Part shown: one piece after another, positions 9,041 through 17,368 of the stretch | How positions within the stretch are numbered: position 1 is the first letter of the stretch | Layout of the letters: each line of letters begins with the position of its first letter | NCBI RefSeq assembly: GCF_024498075.1 | Contig: NZ_JANHOF010000027.1 | Coordinates: 1 to 53,774 of the forward strand | Direction: 5' to 3' | Source of the DNA: Paenibacillus mendelii | GTDB lineage: Bacteria > Bacillota > Bacilli > Paenibacillales > Paenibacillaceae | DNA length: 53,774 nucleotides | Made by a program: the position numbers and the translations under genes | Notes under the pieces: model-generated | What the model was told of the DNA's origin: nothing | The model's input: the letters and a program-made list of their open reading frames with translations, nothing else | The model's database searches: none

Positions 9041-9135
9041 TTAGGCCTCGCATTGGATGAGAATTACTTCAAGATGTGTGGGAAGTTCTGGAACATTAGA
9101 AGCTATAATCCCGTCTATGGATTGAGGTGAGATAG

Positions 9136-9873
9136 ATGTGGATGAAGCGGATGAGGCTGGCTTCGTTGGCTCTAATTATTGTGGCTGCCACGAGTTGTGG
9201 TTCGGTGGAAAACAGAGAAGAATCCTCGCAATCGCGTACGGAAACCTGTAAGGAGATCGTCGAGTGGGTCGATTTTCTCATGATCAATAACGTGAAGTAC
9301 AGCTATAATTATGATGGAACGAAGGAAGTCACAGAAGAACAGCTTGGGGAGAAGGTGGGTGAAGTCTCCTACATGCTGAATGAGCATGCTTGTTCGGGTC
9401 ATGTGTCGAAGAATGGGGATGCGGCTTACTTGCCCGTCGGGACGGAGATCTATGCCTTGAAGGGATATAAGCCGGAATTCCGGGTTGCGGCAGGTAATAA
9501 GATTTATCAAGCGGGGGATAACCCGAATGCGGCCACGATGAAGGATTTATTAGACATTGACGGGAAAGTGGACAAAGTCAGTCTGGTAAGCGGTATGGAT
9601 GGCAGTCTGTTAGGCGATTTCAGCGCTGAAGCATCATCTGCATTTATTCGCGAGCTCTTGCCGCTTCCTTACGAGGGTTTCGATGCGATCTACGAGAAAA
9701 CCAAGCATGAATCAGGCATATTCCTGCGCATCCATCTGAAGGATGGGACCTCCTTCCGGATGGTTTACTATGCGAAGGGGAACGGATTTACGGCAGGCGC
9801 CTTCGGAACGGACCGACTGCAGGAATTAATTCTGTCTGAGCGGCAGCGAATTAAATCGGCCGTGGCAGGGTAA
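9136..9873 (+). CDS. Putative lipoprotein of unknown function
   Basis: A 245-residue protein with a type II signal peptide: basic MWMKRMR, a hydrophobic stretch, then the lipobox AATS-C at Cys21. It should be lipid-anchored outside the membrane. The mature part is hydrophilic with no motif I recognise. GAGGTGA lies about 6 nt upstream of ATG 9136; ATG 9142 is an alternative start. A second exported-protein gene follows within 20 nt, so the two probably form an operon. Confidence 0.7.
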   Translation: MWMKRMRLASLALIIVAATSCGSVENREESSQSRTETCKEIVEWVDFLMINNVKYSYNYDGTKEVTEEQLGEKVGEVSYMLNEHACSGHVSKNGDAAYLPVGTEIYALKGYKPEFRVAAGNKIYQAGDNPNAATMKDLLDIDGKVDKVSLVSGMDGSLLGDFSAEASSAFIRELLPLPYEGFDAIYEKTKHESGIFLRIHLKDGTSFRMVYYAKGNGFTAGAFGTDRLQELILSERQRIKSAVAG

Positions 9874-9892
9874 TCGGCGTAGAGGTGAAACT

Positions 9893-10489
9893 TTGACGAC
9901 GTCCATTCGTTCGTTTAGAAAGGGGAATGTGTTATTGAAGAAAAACCGTATCTTCTACATTTGCGCAGCTGCTATATTGACTGCCATATTCGTGTTGAGC
10001 TTCTCGGATCGCACCCGTCCGACATATGGTGACGATAGAGAATCCATAGAAAAAGTCATCCAATCGATTGACGGCTACGAGAATGAATCCATTCAGATCC
10101 TGGAGATGAAAGACATTGACGATGTGAGGGTGGTCGGATTTTTAGCGAATAATAATCCGGCTTACATTCAATTTACTAAGAATAAAGAAGGTCATTATGA
10201 ATGGAGGCATGCAGAACGAAGTAACGGGCAATCCTTTGCAACCTACCTTATCCATGTATCGAAGGAAGAATCTGCAGCTGCCAAATTCATGATTGTTACG
10301 AATCAAGAGAATGATATCGCATCCATGGAATTGGGTGTGAATGAACAAGTCATCGAGCAAGAGTTCCCTGTGAATCAGAATTCGGTTACGTTGATGGATT
10401 TACCTGAATCAAACGATGGAAGCTACCGCTTCCACTACAAGTATTATGATGCGGGTGGTACTCTGATCGGTGAACCGGGATCAGGATAG
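9893..10489 (+). CDS. Membrane-anchored protein of unknown function
   Basis: A protein of up to 198 residues with one N-terminal hydrophobic segment (YICAAAILTAIFVLSF) preceded by Lys and Arg, so it should be anchored with the rest outside. The start is ambiguous. TTG 9893 has GAGGTG 5 nt upstream; TTG 9935 has AAAGGGG about 10 nt upstream and gives a more usual short basic N-terminus (184 residues). Either way the initiator is non-ATG. It lies 19 nt after the lipoprotein gene and probably shares its transcript. No domain recognised. Confidence 0.6.
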   Translation: MTTSIRSFRKGNVLLKKNRIFYICAAAILTAIFVLSFSDRTRPTYGDDRESIEKVIQSIDGYENESIQILEMKDIDDVRVVGFLANNNPAYIQFTKNKEGHYEWRHAERSNGQSFATYLIHVSKEESAAAKFMIVTNQENDIASMELGVNEQVIEQEFPVNQNSVTLMDLPESNDGSYRFHYKYYDAGGTLIGEPGSG

Positions 10490-10522
10490 AAGAGATTGGC
10501 CCGACAATAGTGAACCTTCAGC

Positions 10523-10568
10523 AGCGAAGACTCGCGGGTGTGAAAGCGCCGCGGACTTCGCTTCTTTG
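10523..10568 (+). terminator. Terminator after the exported-protein pair
   Basis: AGCGAAG (10523-10529) pairs with CTTCGCT (10556-10562), extended inward by CGCGG/CCGCG. It is followed by TCTTTGGG. It may also end the leuA transcript on the other strand. Confidence 0.5.
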
Positions 10569-10578
10569 GGTTCCGGGT

Positions 10579-10743
10579 TTACTTGATGCTCATCACTTGC
10601 CCGCTTGTCATCGCGACTAATTCATCGGGCGTTAATTCGAATACGGCTTTCGGATGTCCTGCCGCAGCCCGTAGGGTTGGGAAGGAAAGCAGGTCTTCGT
10701 CAATGATCGTCACGCGTTGTGCGCTATCTTTCAACTGATTCAT
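10579..10743 (-). CDS. Unrecognised 54-aa protein downstream of leuA
   Basis: A short minus-strand frame starting at ATG 10743, 15 nt after the leuA stop. The AAGGAG site overlaps that stop codon (10755-10760) and lies 11 nt from the ATG, so translation looks coupled to leuA. The protein starts MNQLKDSAQR and ends VAMTSGQVMSIK; it is soluble, acidic in the middle and has no motif I recognise. Its fate as a real gene rests on the ribosome binding site and the tight spacing. A role in leucine metabolism is only suggested by position. Confidence 0.5.
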   Translation of the reverse strand: MNQLKDSAQRVTIIDEDLLSFPTLRAAAGHPKAVFELTPDELVAMTSGQVMSIK

Positions 10744-10758
10744 TGCGGCTTCCTCTCC

Positions 10759-12288
10759 TTAGGCATCCAGCAGGGCTGCATTAATACCGTTCAGGAATGC
10801 CGTTGCGCTTGCCTTGATGATATCCGTGTCCATCGCGCGTCCGGAGTATATTTTGCCTTCGTACTCGAGCCGAATGTTGACGCGTCCGATCGCTTCTTTG
10901 CCTCTGGACAGGCTGTTGATTTTATAATCCTTCAATTGAATGTCCAGACCCACCAGCGATTTGATGACGCTGTACAAGGCGTCGATCGGGCCGTCGCCAA
11001 CCGCGCTGTCGCGGATCGTCTCGGAGCCTTTCCTCAACTCGACGGTTGCGGTAGGGTGGAGGTCGTTGCTGACCACCTGGAAGGACACAAGCTCATAGAG
11101 ATTCTTGCTGCTGTCATCCAGAGTGCGGTGATTTGTCACCAGGTAGAACACGTCATGGTCATAGACTTCTTTCTTCGCGTCGGCTAATGTAAGGAATTTC
11201 TCAAACAGTTGTTCGAAATCCGCACCGTCGCCCGTGTCAAAGCCCATTTTCTCGACGGCGTTCTTGAACGCGTGCCTGCCGGAGCGGGCGGTCAGGATCA
11301 ATTCCATACTGTCGGCGCCGACATCCTCGGGCGACATGATTTCATAAACCTGCTTATCCTTGAGCAGCCCGTCTTGATGAATGCCGGAAGAATGCGCGAA
11401 GGCGTTCTCGCCGGTAATCGCTTTGTTCACCTGTACATCCAGTCCCGTCATGTGACTCACCAGCCGTGAGGTTCTAAGCAGCTCGTTCGTACGGATATCG
11501 GTATGGCAGTTATAGTAGTTTTCCCTTACTTTGAGGCCCATAACGACTTCCTCTAGGGATGCGTTCCCGGCCCGTTCGCCGAGACCGTTGATGGTGCACT
11601 CGATTTTCTCGGCTCCATTCTTGATTGCGCTCAGCGTGTTGGCAGCCGCCAGCCCCAGATCGTTGTGGCAATGGACGCTTAGAATGACGCGATCGTTCAG
11701 ATTTTTAAGCCGTTCGTTGATCCTGCGAATGAGATCGCCGAATTCCTCCGGAACGGCATAGCCCACGGTATCGGGCACGTTAATCATAGTAGCCCCGGCC
11801 TTAACGACGCCCTCGATCGTTTTCCACAAGTATTCGAAATCCGATCTCGATGCATCCTCCGTCGAGTATTGCACATCGGGCAGCAAGGTTTTGGCATACT
11901 TGACGGCGTCAATCCCCATCTGCATGACGGCTTCCTTGGAGCGGTTGAACTTCTTCTCGACATGGATGTTCGAGGTGCCCAGAACGATATGAATGAGCGG
12001 ATTTTGCGCTAATTTGATGCTTTCATACACGGCATCGATGTCGTTCTTGACCGCACGGGCAAGCGCTGTGATCGAGACGGAGTCTCCGACGCTACGGGCA
12101 ATTTCCTGTACCGCTTGAAAGTCGCCTTGTGAAGAGGCGGGAAAACCTGCTTCGATGATATCTACATTAAGCCGCTTAAGTTGCTGAGCGATCTCTATTT
12201 TCTGATGCAAATTCAGCTTGGCGCCTGGTACCTGCTCTCCGTCGCGCAGCGTTGTGTCAAATACGATAATTTTCCGATTCATATTCAT
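10759..12288 (-). CDS. leuA: 2-isopropylmalate synthase
   Basis: A 509-residue enzyme that condenses acetyl-CoA with 2-oxoisovalerate, the first committed step of leucine synthesis. The N-terminal TIM barrel carries FDTTLRDGEQVPG, SVHCHNDLGLAAANT and NGLGERAGNASLEE. The C-terminal ~120 residues form the leucine-binding regulatory domain. It is full length for the short bacterial class. AGGAGG is 8 nt from the start. It is not in an ilv-leu cluster here; it stands with a small downstream ORF behind its own T-box leader. Confidence 0.95.
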   Translation of the reverse strand: MNMNRKIIVFDTTLRDGEQVPGAKLNLHQKIEIAQQLKRLNVDIIEAGFPASSQGDFQAVQEIARSVGDSVSITALARAVKNDIDAVYESIKLAQNPLIHIVLGTSNIHVEKKFNRSKEAVMQMGIDAVKYAKTLLPDVQYSTEDASRSDFEYLWKTIEGVVKAGATMINVPDTVGYAVPEEFGDLIRRINERLKNLNDRVILSVHCHNDLGLAAANTLSAIKNGAEKIECTINGLGERAGNASLEEVVMGLKVRENYYNCHTDIRTNELLRTSRLVSHMTGLDVQVNKAITGENAFAHSSGIHQDGLLKDKQVYEIMSPEDVGADSMELILTARSGRHAFKNAVEKMGFDTGDGADFEQLFEKFLTLADAKKEVYDHDVFYLVTNHRTLDDSSKNLYELVSFQVVSNDLHPTATVELRKGSETIRDSAVGDGPIDALYSVIKSLVGLDIQLKDYKINSLSRGKEAIGRVNIRLEYEGKIYSGRAMDTDIIKASATAFLNGINAALLDA

Positions 12289-12344
12289 TTCCTCCTAATT
12301 GCTTCGTATTTATATGTGAAGCGGGGTTGGTTAAATCCGGTTTT

Positions 12345-12600
12345 TAACCAACAAAAAAACCCCGTCTCTATGTATAGAGACGAGGTTGAACCCGCGGTAC
12401 CACTCTAATTCATTTCCGTAAGGAAATGAGCTCATTCGATGGCCATCACCATCTATCCCTGTAACGGTGGAATTCCGGCATACCCTACATTATCAGGCAG
12501 CTGTTCATAGACGAGTTCGAGATGAACGACGATACCGTTTCGCACCAACCAACGGCTCTCTGAAAGGTCATTTCACTTCTACTATTTCTAATCATAACAT
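12345..12600 (-). ncRNA. Leucine T-box leader of leuA
   Basis: Read on the minus strand, the T-box core AGAGTGGTACCGCGGG lies at 12391-12406. The terminator stem CGTCTCTAT/ATAGAGACG follows at 12360-12382, with a T7 run at 12353-12359. Upstream, the stem I distal loop has AGAGAGCC, and the specifier loop reads GAA-CTC-G with CTC at 12513-12515. CTC is a leucine codon, matching the leuA product. Uncharged tRNA-Leu should pair with it and favour the antiterminator. Confidence 0.92.
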
Positions 12601-12657
12601 TTGCGTATCAAATTATTGTATAGTATATGGCACCTAAATGGGTTTTGTCAACACTCG

Positions 12658-12840
12658 TTAAGGGGCAGATTCATCGATCGTAATCGCTTCTGGTATTTGC
12701 AAGGCTTCCCGGCGTTCGATAATTAAGGACTCTTCGTCGAAGCCATGCGTTTGGATCCATTCTTTCCGCTTTGCCTCAGCCTCGGCCTCGGATTTGTAGT
12801 AACCGGCTTCCACGAAGAAGGTGTCCTGCTTGTCTTTCAT
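12658..12840 (-). CDS. Small acidic protein of unknown function
   Basis: A 60-residue protein with an FFVEAGYYKSEAEAEAKRKE segment, Ala/Glu-rich helix and an acidic C-terminus. I do not recognise the family; the pattern is loosely like SPOR-type alpha-beta repeats. ATG 12840 has GAAGGA about 9 nt upstream, while ATG 12864 has none. It is 58 nt upstream of the leuA leader on the same strand and lacks a visible terminator between them. Confidence 0.5.
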   Translation of the reverse strand: MKDKQDTFFVEAGYYKSEAEAEAKRKEWIQTHGFDEESLIIERREALQIPEAITIDESAP

Positions 12841-12996
12841 GATGCGGAGTCCTTCAATATTCACATGTTTCTACAAGCAGAGGCGAACAAGCAGCAATCG
12901 AGAAGAAACAACATCAAATGTCGTGTGTTACAATCAGGGGGAATTTGAAACCATTAGGAAGCAAATTTTAGACGAAAGCATGAAAGGAAGAGAAAT

Positions 12997-13542
12997 TTGA
13001 AAAGACATATACTTTTCATCCAGGGTGGCGGGCAAGGGGCATACGAAGCGGACGAAAAATTGGCTATGCATCTGCAGGATTCACTGGGTTCGGATTACGA
13101 TGTATTGTATCCGAGGATGCCTGACGAGGAAAAGCCGGTGTATGAGGCATGGAGAGATGTAATTGCCGAGGATCTCGCTGGACAAGATGGAGAAGTAATT
13201 GTCGTCGGACATTCGTTGGGCGCTTCATTTTTACTCAAATACCTTTCAGAAGAAGAATTCACGACACCTATTGCAGGAGTGTTCCTTATCGCGTCTCCGT
13301 ATTGGGGGGCTGAGGATTGGGAAGTCGGTGAGTATATGCTTTCTGAAGATTTTGCATGGAAGCTCTCCGGAATTCAACGAATATTCTTTTATCATAGTCG
13401 CGACGATGTATGGGTGCCATTTGCCCACCTTGCAATGTACGCAGAGAAGCTCCCCAAGGCAGTCCTTCGCGAGTTTGATGGACGCGGACATCAGTTTAAC
13501 AACGATATGACTGAGGTTGCTCAAGATATTAAAAGTCTTTAG
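12997..13542 (+). CDS. RBBP9/YdeN-type serine hydrolase
   Basis: A 181-residue minimal alpha/beta hydrolase. The nucleophile elbow is GHSLGAS, the acid lies in HSRDDVWVP, and the base in GRGHQF. The N-terminal strand-turn FIQGGGQGAY is typical of the family. The start is TTG 12997 with GGAAGAG upstream, and no better ATG exists. Substrates of this family are mostly unknown small esters. It is monocistronic and ends at the convergent hairpin at 13636. Confidence 0.85.
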   Translation: MKRHILFIQGGGQGAYEADEKLAMHLQDSLGSDYDVLYPRMPDEEKPVYEAWRDVIAEDLAGQDGEVIVVGHSLGASFLLKYLSEEEFTTPIAGVFLIASPYWGAEDWEVGEYMLSEDFAWKLSGIQRIFFYHSRDDVWVPFAHLAMYAEKLPKAVLREFDGRGHQFNNDMTEVAQDIKSL

Positions 13543-13635
13543 TTTGTACGAAGTGTATGAATCACCCAAAACAATGGAACTCCCACTCTGAAAAACAAAT
13601 ATTGCGGGCAGCTCCATTCATACTCTCGTCACACA

Positions 13636-13678
13636 AAACAGCCTTAGTCTGGTACATGGTACAGTTCTAAGGCTGTTT
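13636..13678. terminator. Bidirectional terminator
   Basis: A perfect 12-bp stem, AAACAGCCTTAG (13636-13647) with CTAAGGCTGTTT (13667-13678), lies between convergent genes. A/T ends on both sides suit termination in both directions. Confidence 0.7.
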
Positions 13679-13703
13679 GTGCGGTATTCATCTTCGCATC
13701 TCT

Positions 13704-15392
13704 CTATACGGAGGCGCCGTGTTTTCGTAAAATTTCGAACACTTCGTGATTTCCAGACGCTTTGCTTGGTAGAGCTGCCCCCGCTTGAATTAATGCTTCG
13801 ACAACAGCACCGTGATGTTTGGCATGAGATACGTTACAGTGCACCGAGCCGTGAAGTGCGCTTTCTAGAGGAGTTCCACCATAAGCATTCTTGACAGATA
13901 ATGAAGCGCCTCTGTCGAGCAGAACGCGCACCGTTGTAAGATGACCAAACCAGGATGCGATGTGCAGCGCTGTGCCATTTGCCCGACTAACTTCCTTGTC
14001 GAAACCGACTTCAAGCATGAGGCCGACGGCATCCGCCTGCCCGCGTTCGGCTAATTCAAGCAGCATTTCATGATCTTCGTCTGTCAGGGAGGAAAGCAGG
14101 GACGGGTTTTCTGAGAGCATGGCATGCACTCGTCCTGCATCTGCCGCAGCGCAAGCACCGATGAACAGGTCGGTTTGGCGGGTATCGATTGTTGCACCAT
14201 GACGGATTAGCAGATCGGCAACGTCGGTTTGCCCGAATCGCACGGCTAGCATGTAAGGCGTTTTTCCGTCTGTTCTTCTGGCATTGATCTCGGTCCCATG
14301 CTTCAGAAGAAGTTCAATGATGGATAGGGATCTTCCCCGATAGACGGCCCAATGGAGCGGCGTATTTTGTTCTTTGCCTAACGTAAGACTCAGATCGGCC
14401 CCGTGTTCTAGAAACCAGCGTACACCTGCTTCATCGTCGTAATCGAGCTTCCGAAACATAGCAGGTGTTGCATTCACATCTACCCCATATATATTCAACA
14501 GATCGAGGCAATCAATACGGGGCAACTCGGCTGTATGATAAAGCGTCTCCCCATCATTTGGATCGGCGCCGGCTTCGAGGAATATTTTGCCTACTTCAAC
14601 ATTGCCCGCCTGCCCTAACACTCCAAATAATACAGGCAGTTTGCGTTCATAAGGATCGTCCGGGTCTATCGTATAAGCGTTCGGATTCGCACCACTTTCG
14701 AGCAACAGCAGCGCTGTTTCCACGAAATTTGCGGTTTGTGCAGAATCTCTTAAGAAACAGGAAAACGCCAAATAAAGAAGTGGCTCTGCTTTAATTGGAC
14801 CTCCGCGCTCCGTGGCTGAGTCAGGATTACTTTCGATCATCCGCTGAAGGGCATTTGCATCACCTAGGGCTGCAGCCGCATGAATGCTAGTATTGGCCAG
14901 ACCGGGATTGGCCGTTAGAATTGTTTTAGCGGTCGCTTCATTTCCCTCTATAACTGCTTCCAATAATTCATCCAACCAGTTTCGGTTTATTTGCATCTCC
15001 ATCACCCCAATTATTTGTTGTAGTGTTTCCAAGCTATTACCTATTCCTTCTTCTACTGCTCTTTCGGTCTCCCGAATAGCCAGAACGGCCAGCTGTAGGC
15101 TCCCAATCTTCCGTTCTATCCATTCACGCTGCATGGAGAGGAGATCCGATATATGAATATCCTTCCTGTCAATGATCCTATGGATTTGCTTCAGTGAAAA
15201 GCCGACGAACTTCAAGGTCACGATTTGTTGCAACCGGATGAAGTCGTCATTTGTATAAAAACGTTGTCCCGATTCCGACCTGTGCCTGGGAGTCAATAAT
15301 CCGAGACGTTCATAATGTCTCAATGCTCGTGTGGTCACACCCGCAAGTTCAGCAAACGTTCCGGTGCGATACAAAACTTCTTCTTCGCTCAT
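13704..15392 (-). CDS. MerR-type regulator fused to ankyrin repeats
   Basis: A 562-residue fusion. Residues ~5-75 are a MerR winged-helix domain (FAELAGVTTRALRHYERLGL, then RFYTNDDFIRLQQI), followed to ~130 by the usual dimerisation coiled coil (IERKIGSLQLAVLAIRETE). From ~150 to the end there are about ten ankyrin-type units, for example NTPLHWAVYRGR, GKTPYMLAVRFGQTDVADLLIRHGA and GTALHIASWFGHLTTVRVLLDRGA. MerR effector domains normally bind small ligands or multidrugs; here a protein-binding array replaces them. ATG 15392 has AAGGAG 6 nt upstream and is preferred to ATG 15398. No target gene lies next to it. Confidence 0.85.
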   Translation of the reverse strand: MSEEEVLYRTGTFAELAGVTTRALRHYERLGLLTPRHRSESGQRFYTNDDFIRLQQIVTLKFVGFSLKQIHRIIDRKDIHISDLLSMQREWIERKIGSLQLAVLAIRETERAVEEGIGNSLETLQQIIGVMEMQINRNWLDELLEAVIEGNEATAKTILTANPGLANTSIHAAAALGDANALQRMIESNPDSATERGGPIKAEPLLYLAFSCFLRDSAQTANFVETALLLLESGANPNAYTIDPDDPYERKLPVLFGVLGQAGNVEVGKIFLEAGADPNDGETLYHTAELPRIDCLDLLNIYGVDVNATPAMFRKLDYDDEAGVRWFLEHGADLSLTLGKEQNTPLHWAVYRGRSLSIIELLLKHGTEINARRTDGKTPYMLAVRFGQTDVADLLIRHGATIDTRQTDLFIGACAAADAGRVHAMLSENPSLLSSLTDEDHEMLLELAERGQADAVGLMLEVGFDKEVSRANGTALHIASWFGHLTTVRVLLDRGASLSVKNAYGGTPLESALHGSVHCNVSHAKHHGAVVEALIQAGAALPSKASGNHEVFEILRKHGASV

Positions 15393-15587
15393 TCCCATCT
15401 CCTTCCCTTCGTATCAATTCGAATCCGATTCTTCGTCATCAATGTAACATGTGACCTAACGTCAGAGGCAAGACCGGATTTATCAATGAATTAATTGGCG
15501 AATTAAGACGCGAATATGGGGATGAAGTGATTGCGTATAAACGGGCATACCTGGGGCATGTACTTAACCTCTCGTTTTCACTAGCTA

Positions 15588-15620
15588 CAAAAAAAGAAAG
15601 CACTGATTTTTGATCAGTGC
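15588..15620 (-). terminator. Intrinsic terminator, minus strand
   Basis: GCACTGAT (15600-15607) pairs with ATCAGTGC (15613-15620). On the minus strand the stem is followed by TTTCTTTTTTT. It directly follows the truncated nucleotidyltransferase gene. Confidence 0.85.
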
Positions 15621-15634
15621 CTCCTTAATTCGAA

Positions 15635-16063
15635 TTAATTCAGATAACGGCGAAGCTTAATAATTATTCTCCCATCTACTTCAAAAACATAGGTAAGCTT
15701 CAAATTCTCTATTAATTTTTCGATTATAACCAACGCATGAGTATATGCATTGTACAAAGCACCTTTGTCTAGAGTAGAGGATATTAAAGAATAATCTTTA
15801 TATCCTTCCTCATTTAAATCATTCTCTAAATTCTTCGTACTATTTAGCCACCGTTCTACATTCTGTTCCTTAACTCGTAATAAATGCAATATATGCTTTT
15901 GCACATGCGTAAGAACTTCTAAAGAACGAGCCAGTTCTCCTCTTTTTAGAACATTGATGCCCATCAACCAAGCATTCACAAAATTATTAAAAGCGAAATT
16001 CACATTCTCACTTGTCATTCGCTCAGGACCATCCCCAGCTAAATAATCCAGACATGGCTTCAA
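15635..16063 (-). pseudogene. C-terminal fragment of a lincosamide-type nucleotidyltransferase
   Basis: A 142-residue frame that matches only the helical C-terminal half of Lnu(B/F)-like lincosamide nucleotidyltransferases: WLMGINVLKRGELARSLE, VLTHVQKHILHLLRV, then RWLNSTKNLENDL. The N-terminal catalytic domain with its GS...DxD motif is missing, so it cannot transfer nucleotide. The break point lies near 16063, just before the leader of the next gene. The fragment is A+T-rich compared with its neighbours, which suggests an acquired gene that lost its 5' half while keeping its terminator. Confidence 0.65.
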
Positions 16064-16166
16064 CCTTCCAGTTGGGGAGAATACAATTAAAAAGAATATT
16101 TACCGCGAGGGTCGCTCTCGTGACTGTTACAATGAGGAAAGAACGGCCAACAAAGGGGAATTTACC

Positions 16167-17168
16167 ATGAACAGCGGTTTTCAGATTGATACCGAGATCA
16201 ACCGCCGCCAGACGCTGAAGCAAACGAAGCAAGCGGCGCTAATTGCCTTGCAGGAATATGATACAGATTGGAGCTCCATTCATTTCATTCAAATATCCGA
16301 GCATGTCACCTTCCGCATAGCGGCCGAAGGAGAACAGTTTCTGCTCCGCATTCATCCAGCGGGCAAACCGCGCGAGGAAACCATCTCCGAGCTGGAATGG
16401 TTGGCTGCGCTTAGAGGGAAGGGGCTTATCGTGCCCGAAGGCGTCCCGAATCGGGATGGATTTCTAGTCACGGATGCGGCGACGAGAGTCGGACCGTCTT
16501 ATACGACCTTGTTGAGATGGGTCGAGGGAGAAATTCTGGATCGAGAGGCGCTAACCGAGGAGGCATTTCGAAGAATAGGAGCGATGATGGCGAACCTTCA
16601 CGAGGCAAGCGCCGATTTTATTCCATCCGCAGGCTTTGCTCGCCCTTCCTGGGGAAGCCAAAGCTTTCAACGGGACTGGGCTCACCTGCAGCTGCATTAC
16701 AGCCATTTCATTACGGATGCAGACTTTGAGCTGTACAGCATGGCCGCAGCACAAGTGGCGGATCGTCTCCGTATGTTGACAAGTCATGAGCGAAACTATG
16801 GGATGATTCATGCGGATTTACATCGTGGCAATATCGTTATTCGGGACGATCAACCGTATCCCATCGATTTCGGCAGGTGCGGCTTCGGCTATCATCTCTA
16901 CGATATGGCCCAGTCGATCATGGGACTTCATCCGCCACAGAGAGCTCTCTTTCTTGAAGGGTATGAGCGGATCAGGACAATGGACGACGATGCTATTCCA
17001 ATACTGGAGAGCTTCTTCATTATGGCGATTATCGAGGCATACAGCTTCCATGCGGAGAATCCGCTTGAGACGGAGGGCTTGATGGAAGAGCAGCCCTATG
17101 CGCAAGCGATATTGAAAGCCTACTTAAACGGGGAGCCGTTCTTGTTTCAGCCGCTTGAAGTCACTTAG
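16167..17168 (+). CDS. APH-fold phosphotransferase family protein
   Basis: A 333-residue small-molecule kinase-like protein. The catalytic loop is H215-A-D217-L-H-R-G-N222, and the metal-binding Asp is D234 in IDFGRCGFG. The N-lobe has a hinge-like TLLRWVEGE. The HADLHRGN version of the motif is common in homoserine-kinase-like and SrkA-like proteins as well as in APHs. AAAGGGGA lies 8 nt upstream of the ATG, and a strong terminator follows, so it is a single-gene unit. The substrate is unknown. Confidence 0.88.
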   Translation: MNSGFQIDTEINRRQTLKQTKQAALIALQEYDTDWSSIHFIQISEHVTFRIAAEGEQFLLRIHPAGKPREETISELEWLAALRGKGLIVPEGVPNRDGFLVTDAATRVGPSYTTLLRWVEGEILDREALTEEAFRRIGAMMANLHEASADFIPSAGFARPSWGSQSFQRDWAHLQLHYSHFITDADFELYSMAAAQVADRLRMLTSHERNYGMIHADLHRGNIVIRDDQPYPIDFGRCGFGYHLYDMAQSIMGLHPPQRALFLEGYERIRTMDDDAIPILESFFIMAIIEAYSFHAENPLETEGLMEEQPYAQAILKAYLNGEPFLFQPLEVT

Positions 17169-17177
17169 TGCAAACCC

Positions 17178-17212
17178 AAAGTTCCTCCAACTCGCCGGGG
17201 AGCTTTTTTTTT
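17178..17212 (+). terminator. Intrinsic terminator
   Basis: AAAGTTCC (17178-17185) pairs with GGAGCTTT (17199-17206), with one G·U, followed by a run of T to 17212. Confidence 0.8.
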
Positions 17213-17251
17213 GCGGGCTAGTCAGCTTGCGTTCATTATCAGAAAAATCAC

Positions 17252-17311
17252 TTGATCTCCGTATTCTCTTCTGTTATCTTTGATACTAACAAATTGTTAT
17301 TATCAATTTGT
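17252..17311 (+). promoter_or_regulatory. Promoter and candidate NrtR-type operator
   Basis: A possible promoter is TTGATC (17252-17257), 17 nt, TATCTT (17275-17280). Just downstream lies a perfect dyad, ACAAATTG (17289-17296), 7 nt, CAATTTGT (17304-17311), placed to block transcription start. The operon carries its own NUDIX/NrtR-like regulator gene, so autoregulation through this 23-bp site is the simplest reading; the link is inferred. Confidence 0.5.
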
Positions 17312-17368
17312 GACGAAGAAAACACCGGATCTCGACTGTGCGGGGTTCGGCCGAAAGAGGCGGAGGGG

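Noticed and set aside
12345..12600. Attenuator-type leader peptide for leuA
   Set aside because: No Leu-rich peptide is encoded; the T-box core and CTC specifier explain the region.
13636..13678. Considered as part of a mobile inverted repeat
   Set aside because: Position between convergent genes and A/T ends are better explained as a bidirectional terminator.
15451..15613. Open frame with NELIGELRREYGDEVIAY-like stretch
   Set aside because: It has no start codon with a site and runs straight through the terminator hairpin at 15588-15620, so it is at most a relic I cannot name.
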